From: Paraspadella gotoi
Lineage: Eukaryota > Chaetognatha
NCBI GenBank assembly: GCA_051294375.1
Contig: CM119267.1
Location: 3,270,593 to 3,334,592, forward strand
DNA: 64,000 bases
Direction of reading: 5' to 3'
The position numbers and the translations under genes are program-made. The notes below the pieces were generated by a model. It saw only the letters and a list, made by a program, of their open reading frames with translations, was not told where the DNA came from and ran no database searches. Of the stretch, positions 46,267 through 57,500 are shown in pieces; positions within the stretch are counted from its first letter, which is position 1, and each line of letters begins with the position of its first letter.

Positions 46267-48727
46267 TCAGGCATCGTGTTTCGAACGGTGCGTTGTCAGA
46301 GCTTTCCTCATGACCTCGAGGGCGAAATCCACATCTTCCTCGGTGATGCACATGGGCGGCTTTATTCGGAAAACGTTGCCGTAGTAACCTCCTTTCCCGA
46401 GAAGAAGGCCCATGTCGCGACAATCTTCCCAAATTTCCATTACCTGACACGGATTGATAAGTACAAACAAAAATTTAAATTTGGCGCTGAAGAAGGCTTG
46501 AATAAAAGCCGAAACATGTACGTTTTGAAATAAAAACAAATCGTTGTAGCAAACAAATCAAACTTTCTCTTAAATTTAGGGAAAAAAGTGATCAAAACCG
46601 ACCTGGTCAGCGGGAAGAGCGCACTTGGTTTCCTTATTCTCGACAAGCTCCACCCCGACCATCAACCCTTTACCCCTCACATCTCCGACCGAAAGAAATT
46701 CGTCGCGCAACTCCGCCAGACCATTGAGGAGACGAGTTCCCGTCACGTGACTGATGATGATCACATCGTGGGGAAAATTAAAAAAAAAAAGCTTCGAATT
46801 CGGCAGAACGGGCAGTTGTTTACAGATTAAACTGGTCTTAACACAACAAAAATCTCAAACCTGTTCTGCTGAGTTCCTTCGTCCCGAATCACGTCCAACA
46901 CTGCGCTTCCAACCGTCGACGCGAGGGGATTTCCCCCGAAAGTGTTGAAGTGCAAGGCAGTCCCCATGACCGACGCCACTTCGGGGGTTGTGACCAGAGC
47001 AGCCAAAGGGAATCCGTTGCCTATCCCTTTGGCCATCGTTACGATGTCGGGTACGACGTCGTGACCTGGTGAGTGGAAGAGTCACGTGATTGTTTCAAAG
47101 GCCGAGAAGCGATGACAACTTTTTTTTCTTAAACCTTGAAATCCCCAGAAATGCGTGCCCGTTCGGCCGAATCCGGTCTGAACCTCGTCAGCGACGCAGA
47201 GGCCGCCCCTACGCCGGGCGGCAGCGAAGGCACGTTTGAGAAAGTTGTGGGGGAACTGAACGGTGCCGCCGACGCCTTGGATCGACTCTGCGAAGAAGGC
47301 GGCGATGCCCTTGACGGAGCAGGAGTGTCGGAGTGCGTCCTCCACCTGATCGACGTAATTATCGCCCGCGGCACAGACTGTCCGGAGAAGGTTGTTTTTC
47401 TTCGGTTGAACGCTACATGACGCGGTTCAGTCTTTCGCTCACTGGTTAGTAATCATTCGCGGGAAAAGGAGGGAAGATGAAAAAGAAAAGCGCGAGTGAG
47501 GAAAAAAAATGAAAAAAAAAGAACAAGAAAATGGAAAATAGAAAGTACAAAAACAGAAAGAAGTGAAGAAACAAATGGTTGGGGTGAAAAGAAAAAAGAT
47601 ATAGGAGTTAGCTTGGTGAAACTCAGCTCGTCCCATTGGCTCTCGGTCACCGCGGGTTAAGTGTGATGGTGTCGGCATAAACACGCCAGTGACTTGGGGT
47701 GGTCTGTGGTCACTGCAGGTCCAGAGCCCTGAGGTCAGCTGTCGGGAGATGCCTCACACCCCGGGCATCACACGTCTCCCCATTGCCATTTCATTTAGGA
47801 ATTATTGTTAAGTCATGCACAAGTGTTAGTAACTTGCATTCAACAGATTTATGATTTTCCTTTGCAAGAGATTCGCTTCCTACCTCCCGGCGCACAATCA
47901 CAAGTCCTCTCCGTCTGCACTGGCGAATCCCGACAACGCGCGCCGCCCCAAGGACCGCGATACGGATCCGGATTCATCGAGTGCACCACGCCCATATTGG
48001 CGGGAACGTTGAAGCGATAAGTGGAATGAGCGGTAAGGCCCATCGTGTACGGGCTCATCCCGTGGTAGGCATTTCGCAAAGAGAGGACGTCGTAGTTTCC
48101 GGTGTAAAGTCTCGACATCATGATCGCCAGGTCGTTGGCTTCTGACCCAGAGTTGACAAAGTAGCAGACCTTAAGAGGCTCGGGCAAAGTGGCAGTCAGC
48201 TTGGCCGCGAATTCGTGGATCTGGGGATAAAGGTAGATGGCGGTGGTGTGCCACAGCTTGTCGATCTGGCGGCGCAAGGCGTCGTTGACTCGGGGATGGC
48301 AATGACCCACGCTAACGGTGACAATGCCGCCAAAGAAATCCAAGTAACGCCGGCCGGACGTGTCCCATAGCCATTGCATGTGACCACGATGAACGTGCAA
48401 TGGACGAGAGTAGTAATGCTTCAGACTGGGACCCAAATTAGCACGACGAATGTCGGCGACGGCAGAGTCGATCAGTCCTTAAGGAAGTGGGGGCAAGATC
48501 CATTCAAAACCAAGCCAAGAGTGAGAGAAGTGCAATCGTAGAATACCATTAAATTCTTCGACCGGAACACCGCACGGCGGCATCTCGGGTGCCACAATTT
48601 CCACAGGAGCGTGTTTTTGGCGAATCGCCGACGTCGCGACACCAAAACATCGGGTGGGAAAGGAAATGCCTGGAGTTGGCAGTCCTAGGATTCCCCCGCC
48701 GACGCGGAGAAACGTAGGGAGCGTCAT
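46267..48727 (-). CDS. AGXT2: Alanine-glyoxylate aminotransferase 2, mitochondrial
   Basis: Six exons: 48,727-48,547, 48,477-47,884, 47,377-47,135, 47,065-46,861, 46,750-46,603 and 46,443-46,267; all junctions keep phase, giving 515 aa (human 514). It is a class-III PLP aminotransferase of the mitochondrial matrix that uses alanine, glyoxylate and beta-aminoisobutyrate and handles methylarginines. Family signatures: [48 protein letters not shown], and the PLP-lysine motif [10 protein letters not shown] with Lys at about residue 352. The C-terminus [19 protein letters not shown] also matches. The N-terminal 45 residues lack acidic residues and carry Arg, as a mitochondrial targeting peptide would. 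A SINE sits in the intron between 47,884 and 47,377. Confidence 0.95.
47611..47800 (+). mobile_element. tRNA-like SINE, copy 3 (B box deleted)
   Basis: Shares GCTTGGTGAAACTC, CATTGGCT, TTAAGTGTGATGGTGTCGG, TAAACACGCCAGTGAC and CGTCTCCCCATTGCCATTTC with copy 1, but the segment holding the B box is missing. Confidence 0.7.
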
Positions 48728-48994
48728 GGATTTTTAATTTTCAACGTTACAATTGTTACACGTAATAAAATTGTTCGAAGCGATAGTCCTAAGGGATTTT
48801 TATTACGAACCAAAAAAAAAAAATGAGAACAGAAACTGACACGTGCGATAAGAGATTTACAATTGAGTAAAAATTACAGGAATGGATTTGTTGGCATTCG
48901 GATTAACGAGCGATGAAAGTCTTCGTCGGACGAGAGCCGCACTTCGAATCAAAGTTCGAACAAAAATACAATCAAGCGAGAAAAAAGAAAAGTA

Positions 48995-49358
48995 TTACAT
49001 TCTTCCCCCATAAGGTCCCATCCGTCCTTGGCCGAACCCTCCCCTCATCGGTCCCCCGCCGTGATTTTGTCCATAATTTTGTCCGAAGCCTCCGCCCATA
49101 CCGCCATAACCGCCGCCCATTCCTCCCATGCCACCTCCGTAGCCTCCTCCCATGCCACCTCCGTAACCGCCACCAAAACCACCTCCGCCACCGAACCGGC
49201 CGCCACCGCCTCCCATGCCGCCGAAGCCTCCGCCCATGCCGCCGCCGCCCATGCCTCCATAACCGCCGCCCATTCCGCCAAAGCCGCCTCCGAACCCGCC
49301 GTCCATGCCTCGCATGCCGCCTCCGCTGTAACCTCCGCCAAAACCACCGCCGCCAAAC

Positions 49359-49394
<36 letters not shown>

Positions 49395-51145
49395 AAACTG
49401 GAACGTCCACCGAAGCCACCTGGAAAAACAAAAGATGCATATAATAATTAAAAGAGAAAAACACAAATGAAGACAATTGAAAAATGAGCGAAAACCTCGT
49501 CCGCCGCCTCGGCCTCCGCCGCCGTCAGAGTCGCGCGGTGTCGCCTTCTTTACTTCGAGTCTCGCTCCGTTGATGACGTGATTCTTGTCGAGGATGATTT
49601 TATCCACGGGGTCGTAGTCGTTGAACTGAAATGGCGGGAGACGAAAGGGAGACGGGATTTAAAAAAAACATGAGTTTTGGAATGAACACTCACTTATGAA
49701 TTCAAGTGTTCCTCACCTCGACGAAGGCGAATCCCCTCGGCTTGCCCGTCGCTTTGTCCATCATGACCACGCTGTCTTTGATTTCCCCGTAAGCGCCAAA
49801 ATACTCGTCCAGATCATCCTGCATTTTTAAATTAAATGGATGATGTAAATCCTATCTAGAATTTTCGAACGAACGAATAAACGAACGAATAAACGAACGA
49901 CTCACTTTAGTGACTGGTTTGTCCTTGATTCCGCCGATAAAAATTTTTTGGATGGCGAGTTGGGAATTGGGGTTGCCCATCTCCTCGCGGGGGATGGCTC
50001 GTTTGGGTTGGGCCTCTCGACCGTTGATGTTGTGAGGTCTGAAAAAAAGAAATATTCAAGATGATCTTTCATAGGGAGGTTGGAAACCTTTTTTTGTGTA
50101 TCTGAGCGAGAACAAGTGATTACCTTTAACCGAGTATGTTTATTTTTAATATTTATTTAATAAAAGTTTTTTATCGTATTTTAAAATAAATTATTTTGCA
50201 CATAAATAAAAACGGCATCTTTGAGATCTCCAGTACATGAGGGTAAAAAATACATATTATAATGATTAAATTGATAGTTGATTGTTTGAGAGTTGCAGTT
50301 GATGCCACAACAGTGTAATGCAATATTATTGTTAAACATGGCTTTTCTTGAATGTGAATGCTATGACTTAAAGTTATGAAAATGAAATGTCTACGCACGC
50401 TTTGTATCATGGCTAATCCCACAAAATAACATGCAACGAAAATTCACTTCAGTGCAGTAATCATACTTACCTTAAAAATCAATATTTTTTTGTGAAAAAA
50501 CCAAGAATGAAACCACGCCATAGAGACATCGCGACGGGATCGATGCCGAGTCCAACGTGGTCCCAGAAGCGTCCGTTATTTTTTAATTAACCCTCTGCTC
50601 AGACTTTCCACCATGGGCTACTCAAAGAATCTCAAGCCTCGCTCAAGAAATCTCATAACCTCCATGGTAAAACAGTCTAAACACACTAAAATACGCCGTT
50701 CGTTCAAAGCCTCATCGTCGAACCGAGCAACCGCAACAAAAAAAGCATTAATTTAATCTCTTGACTCAGTTTGGATAAAGTATATCGTTTAATTAAACGG
50801 AGACTGGTTAGACCGACGAGCCATTTGACCTCAACCTCGGTCTCAATCATAATTACCTATTTCTCATGGCTTCATCGACCATGGAGGCGTTGCTGTAGGT
50901 GACAAACCCAAAGCCTCTCGACTTTCCAGTGCCTTTATCCTTCATGACTATACAGTCGGTGATTTCACCGAACTGACTGTAAAACTCTCTCAAGTCCTCA
51001 TCGTTCGTCTTTTGTAAAAGTGAACCGACAAAGATCTTCCTCATCTGCTCAGGTTCAGAATCTCCTCCCATTTCTGTGCTCCAGTCAAAGTGTCTCAAAA
51101 AAGTCTTCAGTTCTTCTGTCTCCTCTATCGACGTCTGCTCAGATC
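48995..51145 (-). CDS. hnRNP A/B-type RNA-binding protein, gene 1
   Basis: Exons: 51,145-50,857, 50,038-49,906, 49,818-49,717, 49,625-49,496 and 49,419-48,995 (TAA). It has two RRMs. RRM1 has RNP2 KIFVGSL and RNP1 [12 protein letters not shown]2 has RNP2 KIFIGGI and RNP1 PRGFAFVE. A Gly/Met-rich C-terminal domain ends GGGPMRGGFGQGRMGPYGGR, which resembles the M9 PY-type nuclear import signal of hnRNP A1 (transportin cargo). Such proteins bind pre-mRNA and steer splicing and export. The first exon listed is open upstream of its first ATG (EELKTFLRHFDWSTEM), so an additional 5' exon probably exists beyond 51,145; otherwise translation starts near 51,064. It is tandem with gene 2, with the same domain order and a related intron pattern. 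Confidence 0.9.
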
Positions 51146-51655
51146 CTTGACTTAGAAGAAAATGTTTATTTATTATAAATTTTTTTTTAATCTTTAGACG
51201 TTGAGGACAATTCTTCTTTTTTCGTCTGACCTGTTAAATAAAAGGACACATATGAAAATCTCAAAATAACTGTATAGGAAAGTACCGACCGCCTGAATAA
51301 AATCAGAACTGCCGTTAAAATGAAATAAAACGAATCTATTTAAACAAACAACGGAATGATTCAAAGAGGGTACCAGCTATCTGAGTGCTTCTCGCGACAT
51401 TACCTCCTGAACTTAATTTGCCTCGAGCCAATCAAACTAAAAACGCGCTACGAATAAATACCAAAAAAAACAAAAAAACTTGATGCTAACTAATATCAAA
51501 ATGTATAAAAGGGAAGAAATATGTGGTAGAAATATAGGATTTGATGAGGAAAAAAAAGGATGATCGTGAAGATGAAAAACTTTTGCCATCAGCCATCGCA
51601 TAACCTTTGGCCGGGAGCAGATGGTTGAGCCAAATCGATGAATGGCATTTCAAGA
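51146..51655. other. Spacer between tandem hnRNP genes
   Basis: AT-rich. It probably holds the 5' exon or promoter of gene 1 and the 3' UTR of gene 2 on the minus strand; neither can be fixed from sequence alone. Confidence 0.5.
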
Positions 51656-52957
51656 TTAAAATCTTCCACCATAAGGTCGTTGACCCATTCGACCTCCGCC
51701 GAAGCCTCTCATAGGGCCTCCGCCAAAGTTTTGTCCGTAATTTTGACCAAAACCACCTCCGCCCATTCCTCCGCCGAATCCTCCATTTCTCATAACTCCT
51801 CCCATTCCATATCCGCCTCCCATTCCTCCACCCATGTTTCCATATCCCCCACCCATACCGCCCATGCCTCCTCCAAAGCCGGCACCCATGCCTCCTCCAA
51901 AGCCACCACCGAAACCACCACCTCCGAAACCACCACCACCACCTCCGAATCCTCCGCCCATTCCGCTAAATCCATTTCCAAACCCACCGCCCATGCCACC
52001 GTGAAACCCAGGACCACCAAAGCCTAAGAAATTATATTACAATAACTATCCCATTAACGGTTACAATTTGAATGAGACGACAGAATGAATTGATTACCTC
52101 TTCCGCCACCCATCAATCCTCCTCTACCGCCGCCCATGCCTGGGTTTTGTGAATCTCTAGGAGTGGCTTTCTTTACTTCGACGTTGTGACCGTTGATCTT
52201 GTGAGTTTTTTCCAAAATAATCTTGTCGACGGGATCGTAGTCGTCAAACTAAATCGTAGAATGGACATCACGACATGATGTGCGTGCGAAGGGTTGCGAA
52301 TAGAATTTCTCGACTCACCTCCACAAAAGCAAAACCTCTCGGGTTTCCCGTCCCCTTTTCCAGCATTACGACGCTGTCTTTAATATTTCCGTACTCAGAA
52401 AAATAATTGTCGAGGTCCTCCTATACAGAAAATACAGAAAATGTATCCATGCAAAAATCTTTTCCCCGTGTCGTCAATCGCATTGTAAAAAGAAAACAGC
52501 GAGCGGAAACCTTCGTAATCGGTTTGTCTTTAATCCCGCCGACGAAAATTTTGTGAATGGCGGCTCCCGAGGTCGGGTTGTTGGCCTCCTCCCTCGGCAC
52601 CGCCCTTTTGGGCTGGGCGGCCCGACCGTTGATGTTGTGCGGTCTCTTCTTCATGGCTTCGTCGACCATGGACGCGTGCTTGAAAGTGACGAAGCCGAAA
52701 CCTCTCGACTTTCCCGTTTGTTTGTCCTTAAATTAAAAAAAAAAAAAAGAATAATACATTTAACCGATAAAAAATGACTTTGAATCAGCGAGGACATTTG
52801 CGATTTATTTATAGTTAACAAGTACCTTCATCACGACGCAATCAGTAATTTCACCGAATTGACTGTAAAAGTCCCTCAAGTCATTTTCGTCCGCTTTGAA
52901 GACGAGCGATCCGACGAAGAGTTTCCGTCTCTGCTCGGGCTCCTCTGGTTCCGGCAT
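51656..52957 (-). CDS. hnRNP A/B-type RNA-binding protein, gene 2
   Basis: Five exons in phase: 52,957-52,826, 52,726-52,511, 52,420-52,319, 52,248-52,098 and 52,023-51,656; 322 aa. The start is the ATG at 52,957 ([18 protein letters not shown]). RRM1 is at about residues 12-90 (RNP2 KLFVGSL, RNP1 SRGFGFVTF) and RRM2 at about 103-180 (RNP2 KIFVGGI, RNP1 PRGFAFVE). Then comes a Gly/Met/Phe-rich tail of about 140 residues ending [20 protein letters not shown], again M9-like. It is a close paralogue of the downstream gene, from a tandem duplication. The exon carrying the end of RRM1 and start of RRM2 is fused here but split in gene 1. Confidence 0.92.
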
Positions 52958-53117
52958 GGCGTCGGCAGTTTTGGATGAGATGGCAACAGAGACCACGAAA
53001 TCTCACTATCAACGAGAATAAAAATTTTTGCCTAAAATAAAAGACAAATGGCACCATTTAAGTAATTAAAATTTCTGGCCAAGCGAGCAATTCAAAATAA
53101 AAATTAAATAACAGATA

Positions 53118-53873
53118 TCACGAATCGGACTTTTGGAGGTCTTTCACGTAAAAATGATTGACGACGTTCAAAATCCACGGCGAGGGATCGTTCCTGTTCG
53201 AGTAGTCCCTGTAAAACCTGTAATTGCAGAGCATAGTATTTTCGACGGCCTCGGCAGGCGTCATCGTCGTGAAATCGAGATGCTCCATAATAGCGTAGGA
53301 CATCATAATTTCCACGGCGCGGAGTCCCCTCCTGTCGTCCTCAATGATTCCGATGCAGGACATGATGGTTGACCGAATGGCCTCTTCGCTGGACACGAGC
53401 AACTGGCGGCGTTGCCATTCGTTGAGGCGTCCGTGGTTGTGCTTAATCTCGTCGAAGGCTTTGGGGTCGACGAGGCCCTCGGTAAGGAGAGGCTCCACGT
53501 TGTCCGACGCCAAGATGCAAGAGACGGTGAGTAGGGACATGATGGCGCCCCTCTTGAAGGCCTCGATCGAAAAGTCGGCGTCGTAGCGGTGCTGGATGTA
53601 TTTTTCGAAGAACTTGTTCTTCAGATTCGTCGACAGAACGGAAAAGATGTTAGGAACGACTTTGGGGTGGTCCATCAACGAAAGACCGAGGCAAGAGTTT
53701 TGACGACTGAAAAATCGGATGGGTCGAAGGAAACTGGCGGCGGAATTTGGGGATTCGGCGACTCGGATCCATCGCGGAGCGGCGTTGCGGGAAAGAGCGG
53801 GCAAAGGCAAAATAGATTGACGAACGTGGCAGATCATTCGCAGGGTTCGCTGCGACAACTGAGAAAGCACCAT
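53118..53873 (-). CDS. MAIP1-like (Tim44-like domain) mitochondrial protein
   Basis: Intronless frame of 251 aa. The N-terminal 60 residues are Arg/Ser-rich without acidic residues before about residue 40, like a mitochondrial presequence. The body (FFEKYIQHRYDADFSIEAF, later NYRFYRDY and SPWILNVVNHF) matches the order of motifs in m-AAA protease-interacting protein 1. That is a matrix protein that binds AFG3L2 and helps EMRE sorting. In MAIP1 the corresponding pieces are a FD-EFSI-EF block and a final W-I-IEH block. Assignment rests on motif order from memory; another Tim44-like protein remains possible. Confidence 0.6.
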   Translation of the reverse strand: MVLSQLSQRTLRMICHVRQSILPLPALSRNAAPRWIRVAESPNSAASFLRPIRFFSRQNSCLGLSLMDHPKVVPNIFSVLSTNLKNKFFEKYIQHRYDADFSIEAFKRGAIMSLLTVSCILASDNVEPLLTEGLVDPKAFDEIKHNHGRLNEWQRRQLLVSSEEAIRSTIMSCIGIIEDDRRGLRAVEIMMSYAIMEHLDFTTMTPAEAVENTMLCNYRFYRDYSNRNDPSPWILNVVNHFYVKDLQKSDS

Positions 53874-54569
53874 GACTTTACTTTTTTTCTCTTAGCGATT
53901 GCAATCTATCTGCTTTTTTAAATACTTCATTCCACAGGAAAACAAACAAAAAATATGGCAAATTTTTTACAATATCTTCCGAAGGAAATGCGTATAAAAT
54001 TGATGTCATGAAATTACATATCACGTTCCCCTACTAATGTGATGCAGATTGAGCTGCAGGAGAAAAACGCAGGAGACTTTTATTGTTGGCAAAGAAGATG
54101 GATGCGGAAGCCGTCGCTGCCCAAATCCGCCATCTGGATTCCCCGCGCAAAGAGAATCGCAAAGAGTTGTCTTTTCTTTCACAAACAACTTCTATCGGAC
54201 TTTGTATTAAGCTACTCCCCCTGTAGTTTCGTAACAATAAAGACGACTTCACTTGAGTAAAAAAGTTTGGTAAAATTATAAAAAAAGTTTAAAAGAAAAA
54301 AGTGCCCAGTTTTTTTTTATAAAAGAATAAAATAATAATAGTAACATCACAGATGAATGAAACCCGGAAACAGAGGATAGCATTTAGGTTAGTAGACAGA
54401 GATTTCTAATCTTAATGATAGTAATCGAAAATAGTAAACTAGCACCAGAAAGGAGATCAGTTAATAGTCAAATGATGTAAAAATTAAAAATATTAAAAAG
54501 TAAACTCAAATAATCCTTCCTTCTCTAAAATATGTAAATTTCAGTAAACAAGTCCAAATCGTATTCGCT
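53874..54569. other. Intergenic spacer, no gene seen
   Basis: AT-rich. Probably the MAIP1-like 5' flank and the transporter's 3' UTR. A short ORF at 54,039-54,260 has no support. Confidence 0.5.
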
Positions 54570-57500
54570 CTAAGCGTTAATCGATGGCGCGCCCACCGAC
54601 TTGGATCGTCGCTTTCGCGAAAGTCGAGACGGAAATCGAAAGTTGCGAATCTGGCGATAGTTGAGCGACGACGACAACGTCGAGCTGAAGATGCGTTCCC
54701 GACGCAGCACCTCCTCCTCCTCGCGATCCTCCGCCCCGACGTCGCGGTCCGGAGTGGGCGCGACCACTTCCACCTTCGGAGCGGCTTCCTCGATGGCCTC
54801 GTAGGATTCCAACTGCTTGTCGAGGCCGCGGGGAGTGAAGAGTCCGATGAAGAGGCAGGCGATCATCGTAGCGTCGATCACGAAGAAGACAAAGTGGTGA
54901 CCGAAGGGGAAACCGAGACGGGGTGAACCTTCCGTGATGGACCTGAGAGAGAGAGAAATTGGAATGATAAGCAAGTCTAAATTGTATAAAACGGAGGGTT
55001 ACCATGAGAATATAGTCCCAGCGGCGATGGGAGACGCGGATCTGGCAACGAAGGAGAAGGTCATAGAGACGCCGTTGACGAGACCGAGGTATTCGGCATA
55101 GACGGAGTTGTTGATCAAAATGTCGGCAGCAGACCAACAGAGCGGGTACATCATTCGGTTGGGAACGAGGACGATCACCAGCGCCAGCCACAAATAGAGA
55201 CTGAAATGTGGAATAGATGTATAAATTTTAACAAGAAACACTATCAAAACCTCTTAAACTATTGTTTTTTGTTGTTTTTTTTTAACTTTTACCTGTTGGA
55301 AAGAAGACGATTGATGAATGGAATGGCGGCAGTGGTGACGCAAAGAAGGCAGGCTCCGAGGCAGAACGTCCTCACGCTGCCGAGTAGACGCTCGAGGCGC
55401 GGGAAAACCACGATGTTCATGAGCAGACAGGGCACGTTCAAAGCCCCCGTCATAGTTCCCAGCTATAAAAAGGGTTAGGATGTAGAGAGGAGGAATGAGA
55501 ACCGGACGATTCAACACTGTTGAATCAACAGTCATCAACAACAGCATTCGAACCTGAGTGGTCGAAAAGCCCAGCCCTCCGAAGGGGCGCTTGGTGGCGG
55601 CCCAGAGGGCGATGGTCTCGTCCAAGGCGACGCAGGCGAAGCTGAAGACGCTGAACAGGGAAGTCGCGATGATAACGTTGGAGGTGGAAAAAAGGCGGCA
55701 GCACAAGCGAAGACGGAGAGAATGGGTCGTCGGTGTCACCGTCGTTGCGCGGGGAAGGAGCGGAGACTGGTCGTCGCCATTGTCACAGTCGGAGGCTGCC
55801 AAGAAATCAAATTAGACTTAGTCGTTAGCGTTATATTAAATTGGTATTAAACATAAAAATTATCCATAAGCTCAATAAGGAAGCTCGATGGTGGATTAAG
55901 GCCTCCATCCCTCTTACTAGATAGGACCCTGCAACCTTTCAATCAAGACTCGCATACAATTTATCTTTTAATGTTTCAATTGGATAAAAGGACCACAAGG
56001 ACAACAATATCGCAATATCGAAGAATACTAGGAATTTTTATCCGAACAAGAATAAAACTATAAGGATCTCACTAATGAACAACGAATATAATAGGTTCCG
56101 CATACAATCCGTGTCTTTTAGACAACGAAATCTGAACTTCAATAATTACCATCTTTCTTGATCTCATTGGTTAGAATGAAGCTTTCGTTATTTAAAAAAA
56201 CGGTAGGCTATAGTTATCTTCTTCTTATGACATAGTACTTTCCAGGTAAATTTCTATGAGTTAAAAATACGGTAAGACATGTTTTCTTTCAATGATTGTC
56301 AATCAAATCTTAATTTTAGAAATAAGTATGATTGAATTTTTATGGTAAAGATAACTTTTAAAGATCGAATTCCTCATAAGAATCTTTACGTCTTTTACTT
56401 ACACAAAACTATTCAGGCAGGACGCTACATTATCTCATACAATCTTTTTCCCCTCATACCCTTTCCCTAATTCTTTTTCTTCATCTCTTTTCTTCTCTTT
56501 ATTTGTATTTTTCTTTCCCTCTTTCCTCCCTTACTTCTCACGCCGTCAATTACATTTTTTTAGCCCAACCTTTTTTTTGCCACTCTTCCACTTTCCTCAC
56601 CTTTTATCTCTTCTTAATTCTTTCCCTTTCTTTTCCCTCTTTTTCTTTCCATTTTTCCCTCTTTCCTACCTTTTATTTGTCTCACTATTTTTTCGCCATT
56701 TGCCTTCTTTTTTTGCTATTTGCCCCCCTCTTTCATTCTCTCCCGACCTCCTTTTCTTGTTCTCCCGTTCGTTTTTCCTATCACTACATTTATATTGAGC
56801 CAAATAAAAAATCTTTTCTTAAGCATTATAAAAAAAGAAATTAACGGTAATGGAGGATTTTATTTCAATTTGGTTGCCTAGCAGATTTAATAAATCGACA
56901 GATTTTGCGGAAAATTTTTCCGCAAAATCTGTCGATTCTCAGAAAAAACAAGTCCTGACGCTTTCCATTGGGTTAAAAGGATGCGGTTTTTTTTGTTTTA
57001 ATAACGTCAGTATGTACCTCATCCTTTAAAACTAATAAATGAGTTAAAAATACTCTCTTTATCAAAAATAAATGCAAGTCACAAAAAGTCACAAATTAAA
57101 AGTTGTCTTTAAAAATTATTTGTGGCTAAACGAAAAAATTTTTTTGATAATTTTGTAGGTGTTAAAAGCTTATTTAATAGGCTATATTTTCTGTTAATTT
57201 CAACTAATTTGATTTATTTTTGATTAACAAATTATGATAAAGACTGAAACTGCAACTTTTTGACTTGTTAACTTTAAAATTAATTCATAGGCAAACTATA
57301 AATGATTTAAGCAAATAAATTTACACAGGGGTAGAGAAGATAAGGAAGAACGGATTTCCAAAGTAAAAAATTTTTCTCAACTTTCCTTGGCATTCAAATC
57401 ATAGGTCGTAAGTAAAAATGGACAAAAATGGACATAATTTTTTTTCCTAAAAGTTGCCAAAATGGTACTCTTTTATCATTAGAAACGGGTGGAGATGTTT

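Noticed and set aside
49028-49476. ORFs of 138-143 codons overlapping the Gly-rich exon
   Set aside because: Alternative frames of GGN-rich hnRNP coding DNA; the true frame is fixed by splice phase and the RRMs.
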